Source: Oryzias latipes
Lineage: Eukaryota > Chordata > Actinopteri > Beloniformes > Adrianichthyidae
Assembly (NCBI RefSeq): GCF_002234675.1
Contig: NC_019872.2
Coordinates: 15,187,950-15,251,949, forward strand
Direction of reading: 5' to 3'
Length of the DNA stretch: 64,000 nucleotides
Under the pieces are notes generated by a model that was given only the letters and a program-made list of their open reading frames with translations, made no database searches and was not told where the DNA came from. Shown here piece by piece: positions 53,363 to 64,000 of the stretch (the first letter of the stretch is position 1; each line of letters begins with the position of its first letter). Position numbers and translations under genes: made by a program.

Positions 53363-55861
53363 TTTCAGATCATGCTCCTTCACTTTTGCAGTGCACTTAA
53401 CTTAACTTTGTCTGAAAATGCATTTACTGGTTATAGTAAATTGGAAATAAGAAAAATGTTTATGTTTTTAATTAGTTTTACAATAAATTGAAATATTTTA
53501 CTACCAGTTTTCAAAGAAGTGCGTATTTTTATTTTTATTTTGCAGTGTTTATGTATGGTGCTTTTGCGGTTCCCCACAGCTTATATCACTTCTCAAAAAG
53601 GCTTTAATGTGAACTAATGTTCACCCTCTCAGCTGAAACGTCCACGTCATCACTGTTGCTGCTTGACACATCCTCAACCAATCTGGTTTCCTAGCTGCCT
53701 CTGTTTGTTTGTTAACGTTTTCCCTCCATGAGTCATCCTCTCCTTCATTTCCTTCATCCCCTCTGTGGCCCTGGTCATGGGAAAACCCTCAAAAGATCAA
53801 TAGTGGGACTTTTCCCCCACTCTGTCTCTGTTTGTCTGTAAGCCAAACATTGATCCTGAGGGACGTCTGAAAAGATGCTCGCTTGTGTCCACTCACTTCC
53901 TGTGGAACACAGTGTGTCTCCATCCCCTCATCCCAGATGTCTTAAGAAGAGTAACAGCTTTGTTGTCCACAACAGCCCACTTCTATCATAAACCGTAAAG
54001 TTTTCCACAGTGGAAAAGTGAGTTTGTTGTCGAGCTCAGAGCAGGAAATCAGACAACACGGGGTCCGTTCCATCTCCAACTCCTACACCACATGTATTTT
54101 CCTTGTCTTGGATCACACCATTACCAGCCTCTTCTCATCATGTGGTGGGGTTAGCCGGAACTTTTTAGGCAGTCTGTGCATTTAAATTAACCTTTTAAAA
54201 GTCAATTAACAAAAAAAGTAGAGAAAATCAACAAAAGATAAATCAGAAAATATCTCGGAGGGCAGTGGAAGTGCACAATCCCCCGTTGCTGCATGTAACT
54301 CTGATAGGATGTAATCCTGCACCGAGATGGGGAGGAGAAGGGCTGGGAGGAGGGAAATAGCAGAGGAACTCGGAGAGTGAATGAAAAAAAAAAAGCAAGG
54401 AGCAAGACAGACATAATAATGTGGTCACTGCTCTGTGAGTTTTTGGAGTCCAGAGAAGTCATGGATCTCCCAGCTGTGTGGACTCTGTCAGAGTAGAGAG
54501 ATGGTGAGAGCTGCATGGCAGTCAGACAAGTAAGTAAACTAACCTCAGATTTCCAGAACTTCTTCAACTTGTTGCTATCTTCTCTAAAAGAAAACTTCTA
54601 ATTTTGAATTTCACATCTTTTTAGATGTAAGATATTTGTGTCATTCTTTTCATTTTGTCAATGTTTGTTCCCAGCAGAAGTGTGTAGAAGTAGCAGCCCA
54701 GACTGTGTAGCTGGCAGGATCTATTTTCAGCAGCTCATGGCAACGCTGAAGGGCATAACTGCCTCTGTAATGACAGGTTAGAGTGCACAGCCCCACATTT
54801 GCAGGCATTAAAACAGTTCTCTGGGCTGGGCGTGTTCCTTAAATCACAGAGGTTTGCACGAGTGGGAGCAAATGGGTGCACATTCGTGTTTGTGTGAGTC
54901 AGGCAGACAGAGACACACCACCCTGCCCAATCTCCTGTCTTGTTTGAGGGCGAGTCGCAAAAGGGCCAGTGTTGACAGCCAGTGGGCTGACAGCAGAGGC
55001 GCTGGGGCTCCAGTGTCAGAGCGGAACAGAGGGTACGGTCTGTTCTCCGTGTCACTGGGTCCTCTGAGACTCACACACAATTGTCAGATGTGTGTGGTTT
55101 TGCCCAGCAGCCTTGTCTGGAGTGACATCAGACTGTTTTAAAGCCCTGTTGTCTTGAATGCGATGAGCTAAACTTTAAAAATTGTAGATTTAAAAAAAAT
55201 ATTTCAGTGAGAATTTTAAGTAGTCTCTAATAGGAACATGGAACAACAAAAAGATTAATTGGTTTGTGTGTCAGGAAAACTACAACGCATTGGGTTGACA
55301 GCATGAGGCCCAACCACACAGCTGCCTGTGTTACTTAGTAGACAAAACAGAGTGGTTAGGAGGCCATGGAGTCTACTGCAGGGCTATAAAAAACGTTTGT
55401 GATAGCGAAGGTAAGGATGCCAGTTTTAACGTGTCTGGGTTTTCTCTGTCATGATGCGATGATTCCACAGCTGCGTGGGACTGATGTTTGTGAGAGGGTT
55501 TTAAAAGTCTGAGTCACAGTGAGTCATCGCGGTCAGACATCTGACCCCCTTATTGGGCCGTGTGGAGCTTTTTCACACCTTCTGCCAAAAACACACACCT
55601 GATATTTTCACCAAACCAATTGTCTGTGTTCTTATGCGCGTTGTGCTCAATGTCGAAAAGGAAGAATCTGTGTTAGCTGACGCCTGTATCGTTTTGGCCA
55701 TAGTTCTGGAGAAACAATTAGTCTGTGTAATGGTTTGGTCACATGGGTTTATAACTGGGGCAGAAGCATTTCTAAGGAAAGCACTGTTCCCATTGTAGTA
55801 GCAGTACTCTCAGTGCTCCCACTGAAGCTCTGAACCACACTGTGTGGATGTGTGTTCTTCA
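53363..55861. other. phldb1 upstream region
   Basis: No coding region recognised. Because the first coding exon of phldb1 begins after a splice acceptor (cag at 55860-55862), at least one non-coding first exon and the promoter must lie in or before this interval; I could not pick a promoter with confidence. GC-richer patches occur near 54270-54500 and 54900-55080. Confidence 0.45.
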
Positions 55862-55901
55862 GGATCTTCACGTGTCAGATCTTTCTGATCATCCCATCGA
55901 C

Positions 55902-58900
55902 ATGGACCGCCTGAGTGGGAACAAACATGAGCGACAGACGCACCAGGTCCTACAGGTGAGTCCTCTCATCTAGACTAAATAAATAAGATATTTATAGTGG
56001 TAGATGGATAAAATAAACTCAATTGTAACGACTTGAATTATAAGGTTTCATCCTCATAATAATATACGCTTAACATACCGTGTGTGTTTTTAATCACGTC
56101 CTTCCTTTAACATTGCATTATCTGCTTTGATTTGGATCACTCTTCTAAATTAATTTTTAGCTCAACTTTAGCCATTGACTTTTTTTTTGGACTGTGGCTC
56201 ATTTATGGGGGTGGGTTATGGTCAGCTCAACGAATGAATGAAAAAATACATCAGATCACCACCCTGCCATCACCATGCTGTCCATCTTAACCAAACATCT
56301 CATCTTTCCATAGAACATTGTTCAAATGGACGTGCAGTTTCTATAGAAGACTTCGTCTCCTGCAAACTCTTGAACACAAATCGTATTTGTGCAGCCCTTT
56401 TATAGTTGTTCATGCTCTGGGAAAAGTGGAGCATTCCCATGGTGGAAAAAGCTTTTGTGGAGTTGATTGACGAGGTGGAGAACCACGTGTTTGAAAAAGA
56501 AAAGAAAGGAGATAGTTATTAAGAGAGACCCAACCTCGATTGGAAAAATCTACTCGTTTTCCTGCCATCTTTGCAGCACTCTCTGTTGATTGGCTGAAAC
56601 AGCTGATTCCAAGTAGTGAAGTGATTCCCTTCAGGTAATCATTAGCAAGTAGCTGGAACAGAGGCAGGGAGTTGGATCTGAGCTGAGAAATGTAATGATT
56701 ACCGAGAAGTACTTCTTTACCACATTAACTACACCCACTTAAGCTGTTAGACATCTTGTGCTGTCATCAAAAGATGGACGAGACAATTATTTATCTGGCT
56801 TAATCTGTCCTAATTGGGGCTGCAAGACAAAAATGATGAATAAGGCCTGAATTCAAGACCAAATGTCTTGCATCTCCCAGCTTCATGGAAAAGGCTTTAG
56901 ATTGGAGTTTGACAGGTAGCTGTCAGAAGTCAGGGCTCTGTCTCCCCCTCTAGTCACCAGCGGGAACCGTCTCCAGAGTTTTGAATGCACTTCATCTCCC
57001 AGCAACCCCAGCACATAGTTTCTGGCTGCCACACACCTGACTTTCATTTGCAGTCACTGACAGTACACTTGAGCACTGCACAGAGCTTCACTCAGTGCGA
57101 AGGATTGTTTGTGCCACGCTGCCTGCGGTACTGAGTGTTATATCCAGACCCCGACTCTCGCCTGGATCCTGACTACTCTAGTTTCCTCTCTGATGGTCCC
57201 ATGCTCATTACTGCCCCCTGCCTGCCTGACCCTGATTTAGTTTTGTGGACATTTAACTGAGCTAATAAACCTGCTGCAACTGGATCCAGCCGTCTGTCTG
57301 TTTTGTGACAGAAGCCCAGGGGTTTTCGCAGTACCTTTTAGACTTTGGGCTGAATTTGTTTATATCTTTGCAAATGAAAACTTAAGGAATTGTTTTCTAT
57401 TTTTTTTTGCATGCCAAATGTTTGCTATATTAAAGTAAATACAAGTGATGAAAAATCTAAGTTTTAAATGCCAAAATCAAAGAGCTTATAACTTCAATCA
57501 ATTTCATCTTCTAAATCTACTGTCATATTATAGCGCGCAACCAAATCTTAAAATATCTAATAGCCCGTCTGCCTTTAGGGGCTTAAAGCTCTCACTTCAG
57601 CAGGGCTTAATTTGGAAGTTGTTGTGTAAGGACACCTTTTCATTTCGGGGAACAAAATCTGCCTGACATCATACGACAAACTGTAAACAAAGGAAGGCCA
57701 TGCATACAGCAACCAGTGACGCATGAAAATTACAATCACTAATGTAATTATTGTTATCACATTTACAGATGCAAATCTTTAGACTCGATTCCAAGGCATA
57801 CAGTACACTGTATGAAAATGTGATTTAAAAAAAACAAGTCTTAGTTTTAAAAATAACATAAAAAAACTTAATTCCTTTTTTAAAGAATGTACTTAAAATT
57901 TATTGTTTTATTGTGTGCAGAGCTGACAAAATTAAGTGTATACCATTAAGAGCAACTGTCCAAGTCTTGTGTTTATATTTATATTTTTTTTTTAGTTTTT
58001 TACTTGATCCATGATCATTGATATTTGAATACGGTAAGTGAATAAAGCTTGATTTGTTTTGTTGTTTTCACAGAACACTCCTTTAGACCTGATTGAAACA
58101 GGGAAGTCTTTGAAAGTCCAAGCAGAGCGCCCCCACCTGGTCAGCTTGGGAAGTGGACGCCTAAGCACAGCTATCACTTTACTTCCATTGCTGGAAGGTC
58201 AGCTAGTACAAGGAATTTTCTTTTTGTTTCAACACATAAAAAAGTGTAGCAATATGTAAACAATAACACATAATACTTATGACTAAATACCTCACTTTAT
58301 GTTCATAAAATACCTAAAATTTAAAAAATGATATCAATTGAAGGAAAAAAAAAACGTTCATTTTGCACTGTGTGAATGTTAGTAGCATGATTTGTTTGTA
58401 GTTCTTTGTTAAAATAAGTAATTTCTTTAATAGGTATGTGGCACAAGTGGCGCTGAATTAAAGAAAATCATGACACAAAAGGCTTTTTTCCACATGCTGA
58501 GCCATACTTCTGTCAAACATTACTTCTGTTTGTGACGTGTTTTTTCAGCAGTAATTTTGCACTATCAGCACCATGGCATATTTGAGACTTGCACATGTTG
58601 TTCATCATTCATTGGATCGTGCAGCTTTAGGAACTGACACAGATAATGTTCCCTGTTGTCACAGGGAGAACTACACTGGGCAGTGAGAGGACAGATATCC
58701 CCCTGCACGGCCCTGGCATTGCTCCTCAGCACTGCTACATTGAAAACCAGGCAGGGAGCATCACCTTGTACCCATGTGGGAACCCGTGCTCTGTGGATGG
58801 ACTTGCCATCTCCAAACCATATCGCCTCACACAAGGTAAGACTGGCACAAGTCTAAATATGATCCAAGAAAAATGCTTGAAAAAAACGTTCGTGGTAGAG

Positions 58901-61900
58901 CTGTTTAAACATAAACATGTATGCATATTCTTGGCTCAATACTTTGGTTGCCCAAAACAACACCATAAAGCTGCAATCTATTAAAGGATGCTCAATTTAA
59001 AGCCTGGAACCATACTAAACCTTGCTTCTGACACTTCTCATGATGTTGTGTGAAGTCTAAGTTAGAGAGAATAGCTTTGAGGCACATTAAGGGACAGGAG
59101 GGAGACAGCTGCTCCATGCTAAGAGGCCATGGTGCAAGATTAATTATAGAGATTGATCTGGCAACTTTTTACAACATCTGCAACTACAGACCAACCACCA
59201 GACCTATGAACCAAAGAAACTGAGAACATTAGTAGTTGTCACTTAATTGAAAATCCCTGAAGCTTGATTCAACAGGACTTAAACTGCTTGACCTGGACCA
59301 GAGTTTTGCTTCTCAGATAATGTTTGATTGTTAGATCTGAAAGCATCTAACTATGGCGTGGACCAAACAACAAAACCCTGGTTCTTCTAATAGAGTTAGG
59401 GTCTGGGTTCACCTGAAGGTTGGCCCCAGAACAATTTTCTATAAAATTGATGCATATGGAGATGACAGCAGACCAAGGAGCAGAAGTAAACAAAACAGAG
59501 TAAACATTGCAGGCGCAGTAAATGAGGCCCAACATCCAAACACAAGTAAAAAAAATGTGTAAAATGCCAGGTGGGCAGAAAACTCAGTGTTGAGCCGTTT
59601 AATTATGTTGATGGTCAGATTACAGACATTACATGATTGGTAGTATTTATTCATGCTCATATCTTTGTGGTCTGTTCTGCAAAAAGCGACCTCAGCGACA
59701 GTAGCTGGCTCGGGTGGATTTATGTTTTTGTATGTTTTTTAAAAAAAAGTTTTTGTTCTTTGTTTTTCTCGCTTGTGTGTTAGATTTTGTGTTTTGTCTC
59801 ACCTGGGTTAAAATACCAGTCATCCACAGCTGCTACTCTTGTAGCTCATTGCTTTCTTCGTTTTAGTTTTGTGACCTTTTCCACCTTTGTGGCATGTTCA
59901 GATTCAGTCCTGCTTTGTGGTCTGCTGCCCCTCACCCAGCAGGCAGGTGATGCACGGTCCTCCAGGTTAATGTTATAGGCCTGTAATGGTTAATATCTCC
60001 CAAGGTTAAATTAAGTTTTAAATTCTTATTCTTATCGCAAACTCTCCTGATAAGGCTTGTCAGAAAGCCTTTGTGAAACATCCAAATCAGAAACCAGGAA
60101 AGTCAGAAAGTCAAAGCTCCAGGAAACTGTGTGAAACAGGAAAAATAATTTTTTGTTTATAACTGCATTTACCAGAGGACATAACAAGACAGTTGTGCAT
60201 CCTTCAAGTTTTTTTTTTTTTTTTGCGTACTGCATATTTGTCATTCAAGTGCTACAGTGGTCCCGCCCCTGCGGTTCCCTCTGAGATGTAAGCCGGCAGC
60301 TCACCAGACTGCCATTTGAAGCTGGTGTGTGTGTGTGGAGACAGCAGCTGCTGAACAGGAATACTCCATTCAAAGGACAATCATTAAACCTTAAGCAAAA
60401 TAATAATAATAATAATTCTCATGCCTTTTGGACATCTTGTGAATCATCAACAACTCAGAACAAAAGCGCATGAGGAAATTAACCAGGAATGCGGGGAATA
60501 AATAACAAAGATGTTTTCACTTGCTGAATAATTACACGTAAGTTTGACATGTCATTTGTGTGTTTCTTTCAAATCTTGCTTTAAATTGCTGGGGTTTAAA
60601 TAATGAAAATTATCTAGAAGTTTATATTTTATACTCATTTTCTTTAAATCTAATATTTATTTACAGTTTAAACAGTTTACATAAACTCCTTAAACTAAGT
60701 CAAACACCATTTTCATTCCATCACTGAGAACTAAGATGTTCTGAACACAGAGGAACTAATTACAATCACAGGGTTGTGTTGTGTTTAAGCAAAAGCAAAC
60801 GACTCTTAAATATTCATGAAATGTGACTGTAAGGTCATAAATACTCATCATTGACTGCTCTGCACATGCTCCCTGTCTTCTCCTTCCAGGGTGCATGCTG
60901 TGTTTTGGTCAGTCGGCATTTTTTCGTTTCAACCACCCAGAAGAGGCTCAGAGAATGAAGAACATGCTGCCCGGAGGACACCTTGATGCCCCCAAAACAC
61001 TTACCTCTGGTAAAGGAAATTTAATTTCATCTTAGCCAAATCTACACTGAACAATTCCTGCCATCCAGAAATAAGCATCTTGTGACAACTGTGTGTACAG
61101 AGTGTGCACAGCCAGCTCAGCAGCTATTCTGGGCAGAGCAAATGCTTTGGGAACATAAAGCCCGTTATTTTCCTATATCTATACCATAACATTCTATGAT
61201 CCCACACATGCAGAGGAGTTTAGGCAGGGTTTGATGTTGCTGAGTCAAAATGACATGTTTGCCAAAATTAAATGTAGATGTGATAAACTAAACAATCCCA
61301 TTTTGAAATCCTATATTGTTAGTTCAAAATAGGGAGAAACTGGGTTTTTTGTGTTTGCCTACATTTTTAGCCCAACTTCTCCAATTATACTTGACCGCTA
61401 TGAAGGACATTTTTATCCCTGCCAGGAAACAGAATTAGTTTTAACAGATCCAATTATCTTTGGCTTACATTTTGAGTGACTTCATCTAGATTTTCACACA
61501 GCACAGTGACCTCATTGTGTTGAAGGACCGTTGTAATCTTTGCCTGGGGTTTGTTTTGGAAAGTGCCATTATGGTGGCAGGCTGCCGGCTGTGCAGCCTG
61601 TGATATTTGCAGCCCATTCTCCTCTGACCTTATTGATTTTACATTCAGAGCCTGAATAATAAGAGTCACCACACCCCTCCCAGTGTGTGTGTGTCCACTC
61701 TTTCCTGACCAAGCCCTGATTTCATGGTTTGAAAGAGCCACACTGCTGAACATTTATATTTAGCTGCTCCAAATCCCTGTGGAATTACGTGAGAGCTATG
61801 GAGCATCACAACCACTGGGTTTGACTCATGCAGGGTGCCTTGGGCGCCACTTGAAGCACCCCTCTTAACAAAGGGCTGATTGGTTTTCTCCTATAAATTT

Positions 61901-63076
61901 TGAGCACTGGCCCTTAATTCTACTGTTGACCTAAGACACGGTTGAGGTCAACCAAAACCGTGTGTTTGTGTTAGAGTGTTTTTACAACTGCCGTCTTCCT
62001 TTACCACCAGGAATGCTCTTGGACAAATGTTTCCAAATGTTTGCCCCCCTGCAGATACCCACAGAAGCTCCAATGGGAACCATGAGCTTTTTTCAAGCGA
62101 TGCCACACTCAACAACATGGCCAAGAATCTTCAGAACTCCTTGGTGCTGAAAGCTTCTGCCTCATTGGGGACTGGTAAGCAGCATGGCCAAGCAGCTCCT
62201 GCAGACCTGCACCTGAACGGTAAAAATGGCTCCTCGACAACAGCTGAAAACAAGAGCATCTCACTCGGCCAGAACAGCAGCGATAAACCTTTTCCAGTTG
62301 CCACCAGATCCATGAATACCAGTCAAATTCCTGTTCCTCATCCACGGACTTCACGTTCTACCGCCTTAAGTGACACCAGTGTGGGTCAGAAGATCCACGA
62401 GAGCCCAAAACCCCTTAGAAAGTCAAGGGCAGAGGCCACACCAAGCCCTAAACCACATATTAAGGGGTTAGGGCAAGGTCCAGAAAACTTAAGTTTTATC
62501 CCCAGTCACACTGCACCCTCCACTAAGTTTTCCACGGCTCCACCCAGCCCACGATTGAGAGACTCTTACCTGCAGAGGAGGTCCCACAGTCCCATGCAAC
62601 ATCATGTGGATGTCCTTCAAAAGCCAACTGGGTCCAACACTCTGAAGGAGCTTCCTCCTCCCAGTCCCCACATGTCCTGTAGAGAGACCCAAAGGAGCCC
62701 TCAGAGCCAGCGCAAACATGCATCTCCATCAAAAACAGAGCACATGAGGTCTCCGCATATACGGACTCCATCATCACTTACTAAAGCTGGGAGTGAGTTT
62801 GGAAGCAGGGCGATGAGACCAGAACCAGGAAGCGCACTCACACCAAGTTTGGGTTCTGGACCTGGTTTGTCTCCCCTTGCAAGCCCTCGCAGTCAAAGAA
62901 AGACTTCTGCTGTAAGCACAAGGGCATCTGGTAACAAAGAAGGGAATCTTACCAAACCATATTCCAGGGAGCGCAAAAACAGCATCTCTGAGATCAGTGA
63001 CAATGAGGACGAGTTGCTGGAATACCACCGCTGGCAGAGGGAGGAGAGGCTGCGAGAGCAGGAAATGGAGAAACTG
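55902..63076 (+). CDS. phldb1: PHLDB1 (LL5-alpha), 5' half; gene continues past the window
   Basis: Cortical scaffold with an N-terminal FHA domain and, beyond this window, coiled coils and a C-terminal PH domain that binds phosphoinositides; family members anchor microtubule ends at the basal cortex (known). Coding exons inferred: 55902-55955, 58074-58197, 58665-58835, 60890-61009 and 62055-63076, 497 codons so far with consistent phases. Start MDRLSGNKHERQ. The FHA region reads PLDLIETGKSLKVQ, RPHLVSLGSGRLSTAITLLP, GPGIAPQHCYIENQAGSITL and CMLCFGQSAFFRFNHPEEA. The large last exon is a Ser/Pro-rich low-complexity linker with many SP sites. It closes with ERKNSISEISDNEDELLEYH, nearly identical to human PHLDB1, then RLREQEMEKL at a GTAAGT donor. 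PHLDB2 is the alternative, but the FHA sequence and 11q23-type neighbours favour PHLDB1. Confidence 0.94.
56921..57310. mobile_element. Probable solo LTR of an old Ty3/gypsy-like element
   Basis: A 390-bp unit beginning TGTCAGAAG and ending TTTTGTGACA (TG...CA ends), flanked by similar 5-bp sequences (gtagc / gaagc). It contains 'ctctagtcaccagcggga', 'cttcatctcccagcaacc' and, near the end, 'gctaataaacctgctgcaac' as a poly(A)-signal-like stretch. These features recall a very common teleost LTR. No internal region is present, as expected after LTR-LTR recombination. It lies in phldb1 intron 1 and is an inert fossil. Confidence 0.65.
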
Positions 63077-64000
63077 GTAAGTGTTGTATTAATATAACAC
63101 TGCGGCTCAACTAGTTTAAAACTAACCCCTTCATGAAACAACATACCATTAAATTTAGGACTCAACGTAATTAAGCATCACCTTGAATGGAGTAAACCCT
63201 GAAGAATATTTTTTTATATAATGGGAAACAACGACCAATAGTATACAGTCCTGAGCACTTTCTGAAGACTATTTTCCTGATTGTGATTGCGTAAGATGTA
63301 GTAAACCAGTAGTAAACCAGAGCCTTGAGGGCCAAATGAGAAGAACAGATTTATTAGTTCTTCTAATCAAAACCTATTGTGAATATGATAAAAATTTGTA
63401 TTATTTTCCTGTTAACATGATTTGAATTTAGAAGGTTACAGTGATAATTTAATTGTGTGGAATATGTAATAATTTATAAAAACACGGATTTAATTGTTAA
63501 CAAATGATTTTTTTCTAAGCAATTTTTTTTCTTTGTTTTATTTCTGGTCTTGAAATATTAAATTAACAGTATCTTTGCTGAACATATATATTTCTTTTCT
63601 ATGTGAAAAAATGAAGGTATCCCAATTTAAAAAAAAAATCATAATTTGGACTAAATTTTTTATGTAAGGGTTAATGGCCAACTCAGTATGCATTATCACT
63701 TTTTAATGCACGCCGTGCAAGCCTGGACCGTCTGACGCGAAGTGTGTTTAAAAGTGATAATGCATACTACGAAGGTCATTAACCCGCTTATACCATGGTC
63801 ACTTACAAAAGAAATAAATAGTAAACAGTTTTTAGTCCATCTTGTTTTTTTCCAATTTGGATGGCTTTTCTCACCAAAAGCTAACTATTTGTTACGCGTC
63901 GCGCCGCACCACCGCTGCAGTCAAGATTCGGCAATATATTTATGCTGATCGTTCTGATGGGTTAAATAAAGCGTCAGTTCAGAGAGAAAGCTCACCTCTT
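63077..64000 (+). other. phldb1 intron downstream of the fifth coding exon
   Basis: Starts with a GTAAGT donor and contains no further recognised exon before the window ends. It includes the inverted repeat listed at 63670-63783. Confidence 0.6.
63670..63783. repeat. Hairpin-forming inverted repeat, possibly one end of a larger element
   Basis: The left arm 'ggttaatggccaactcag', 'tatgcattatcactttt' and the right arm 'aaaagtgataatgcata', 'cgaaggtcattaaccc' are inverted copies around a GC-rich loop ('cgccgtgcaagcctgga'). The pair suggests a palindromic MITE; GC-rich sequence just beyond ('acgcgtcgcgccgcaccacc') may belong to it. Target duplication not clear. Confidence 0.65.

Noticed and set aside
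59095-59200. Possible fifth family X fragment in phldb1 intron 3
   Set aside because: Shares only 'gctccatgctaa' and 'attaatt' with copy 3; too weak to call.
60240-60360. GC-richer patch considered as an internal phldb1 promoter
   Set aside because: A GC box-like 'cccgcccc' is present but there is no TATA, initiator or exon donor I could support.
62109-62777. Minus-strand open frames opposite phldb1
   Set aside because: Shadows of the Ser/Pro-rich phldb1 exon; no independent motif.

Overview
This is nuclear DNA from a ray-finned fish, very probably a percomorph-type teleost. The evidence is short spliced vertebrate genes with GT-AG introns, teleost-style versions of human 11q23.3 genes, and many fish-type transposons (hAT-like non-autonomous elements, an R4/Dong-like LINE, a Rex1/L2-like LINE, tRNA-like SINEs). 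Species cannot be fixed from the sequence alone. Exon coordinates were worked out by hand from splice signals, phase and recalled vertebrate homologues; no alignment was run.

Layout from left to right: a gene-free start with a long TA microsatellite (1-2300); an unassigned secreted Cys-rich/sushi protein gene on the minus strand (2301-3426, 5 exons, 231 aa); hinfp on the minus strand (5059-9174, 9 exons, 480 aa); a degenerate R4/Dong-type LINE (about 9646-11190); dpagt1 on the minus strand (11799-18193, 9 exons, 409 aa), whose third intron holds a stack of nested transposons; a divergent 2.5 kb spacer; c2cd2l/TMEM24 on the plus strand (20720-45246, 14 exons, 692 aa) with a repeat-filled 15 kb first intron; intronless h2ax on the plus strand (47589-48014, 141 aa) with a CCAAT-rich promoter and a histone 3' stem-loop; a repeat-bearing spacer; and the 5' half of phldb1 on the plus strand (55902 to beyond 63076).

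The host genes are functionally separate: histone gene transcription control (HINFP), a histone variant of DNA damage signalling (H2A.X), the first enzyme of N-glycan assembly (DPAGT1), an ER-plasma membrane lipid-transfer tether (C2CD2L) and a cortical FHA/PH scaffold (PHLDB1). They are together because the human 11q23.3 block is conserved, although from memory of the human map the dpagt1/c2cd2l pair is flipped relative to hinfp and h2ax.

The most informative structures are insertions that can be ordered in time. A Rex1/L2-like LINE in dpagt1 intron 3 was cut by two DNA transposons (3-bp and 8-bp target duplications), and one of these was itself cut by another retroelement tail; a second copy at 49232-50103 preserves the empty site. 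I saw no prokaryotic-style system, CRISPR array or tRNA gene. The least-known gene is the small sushi protein.
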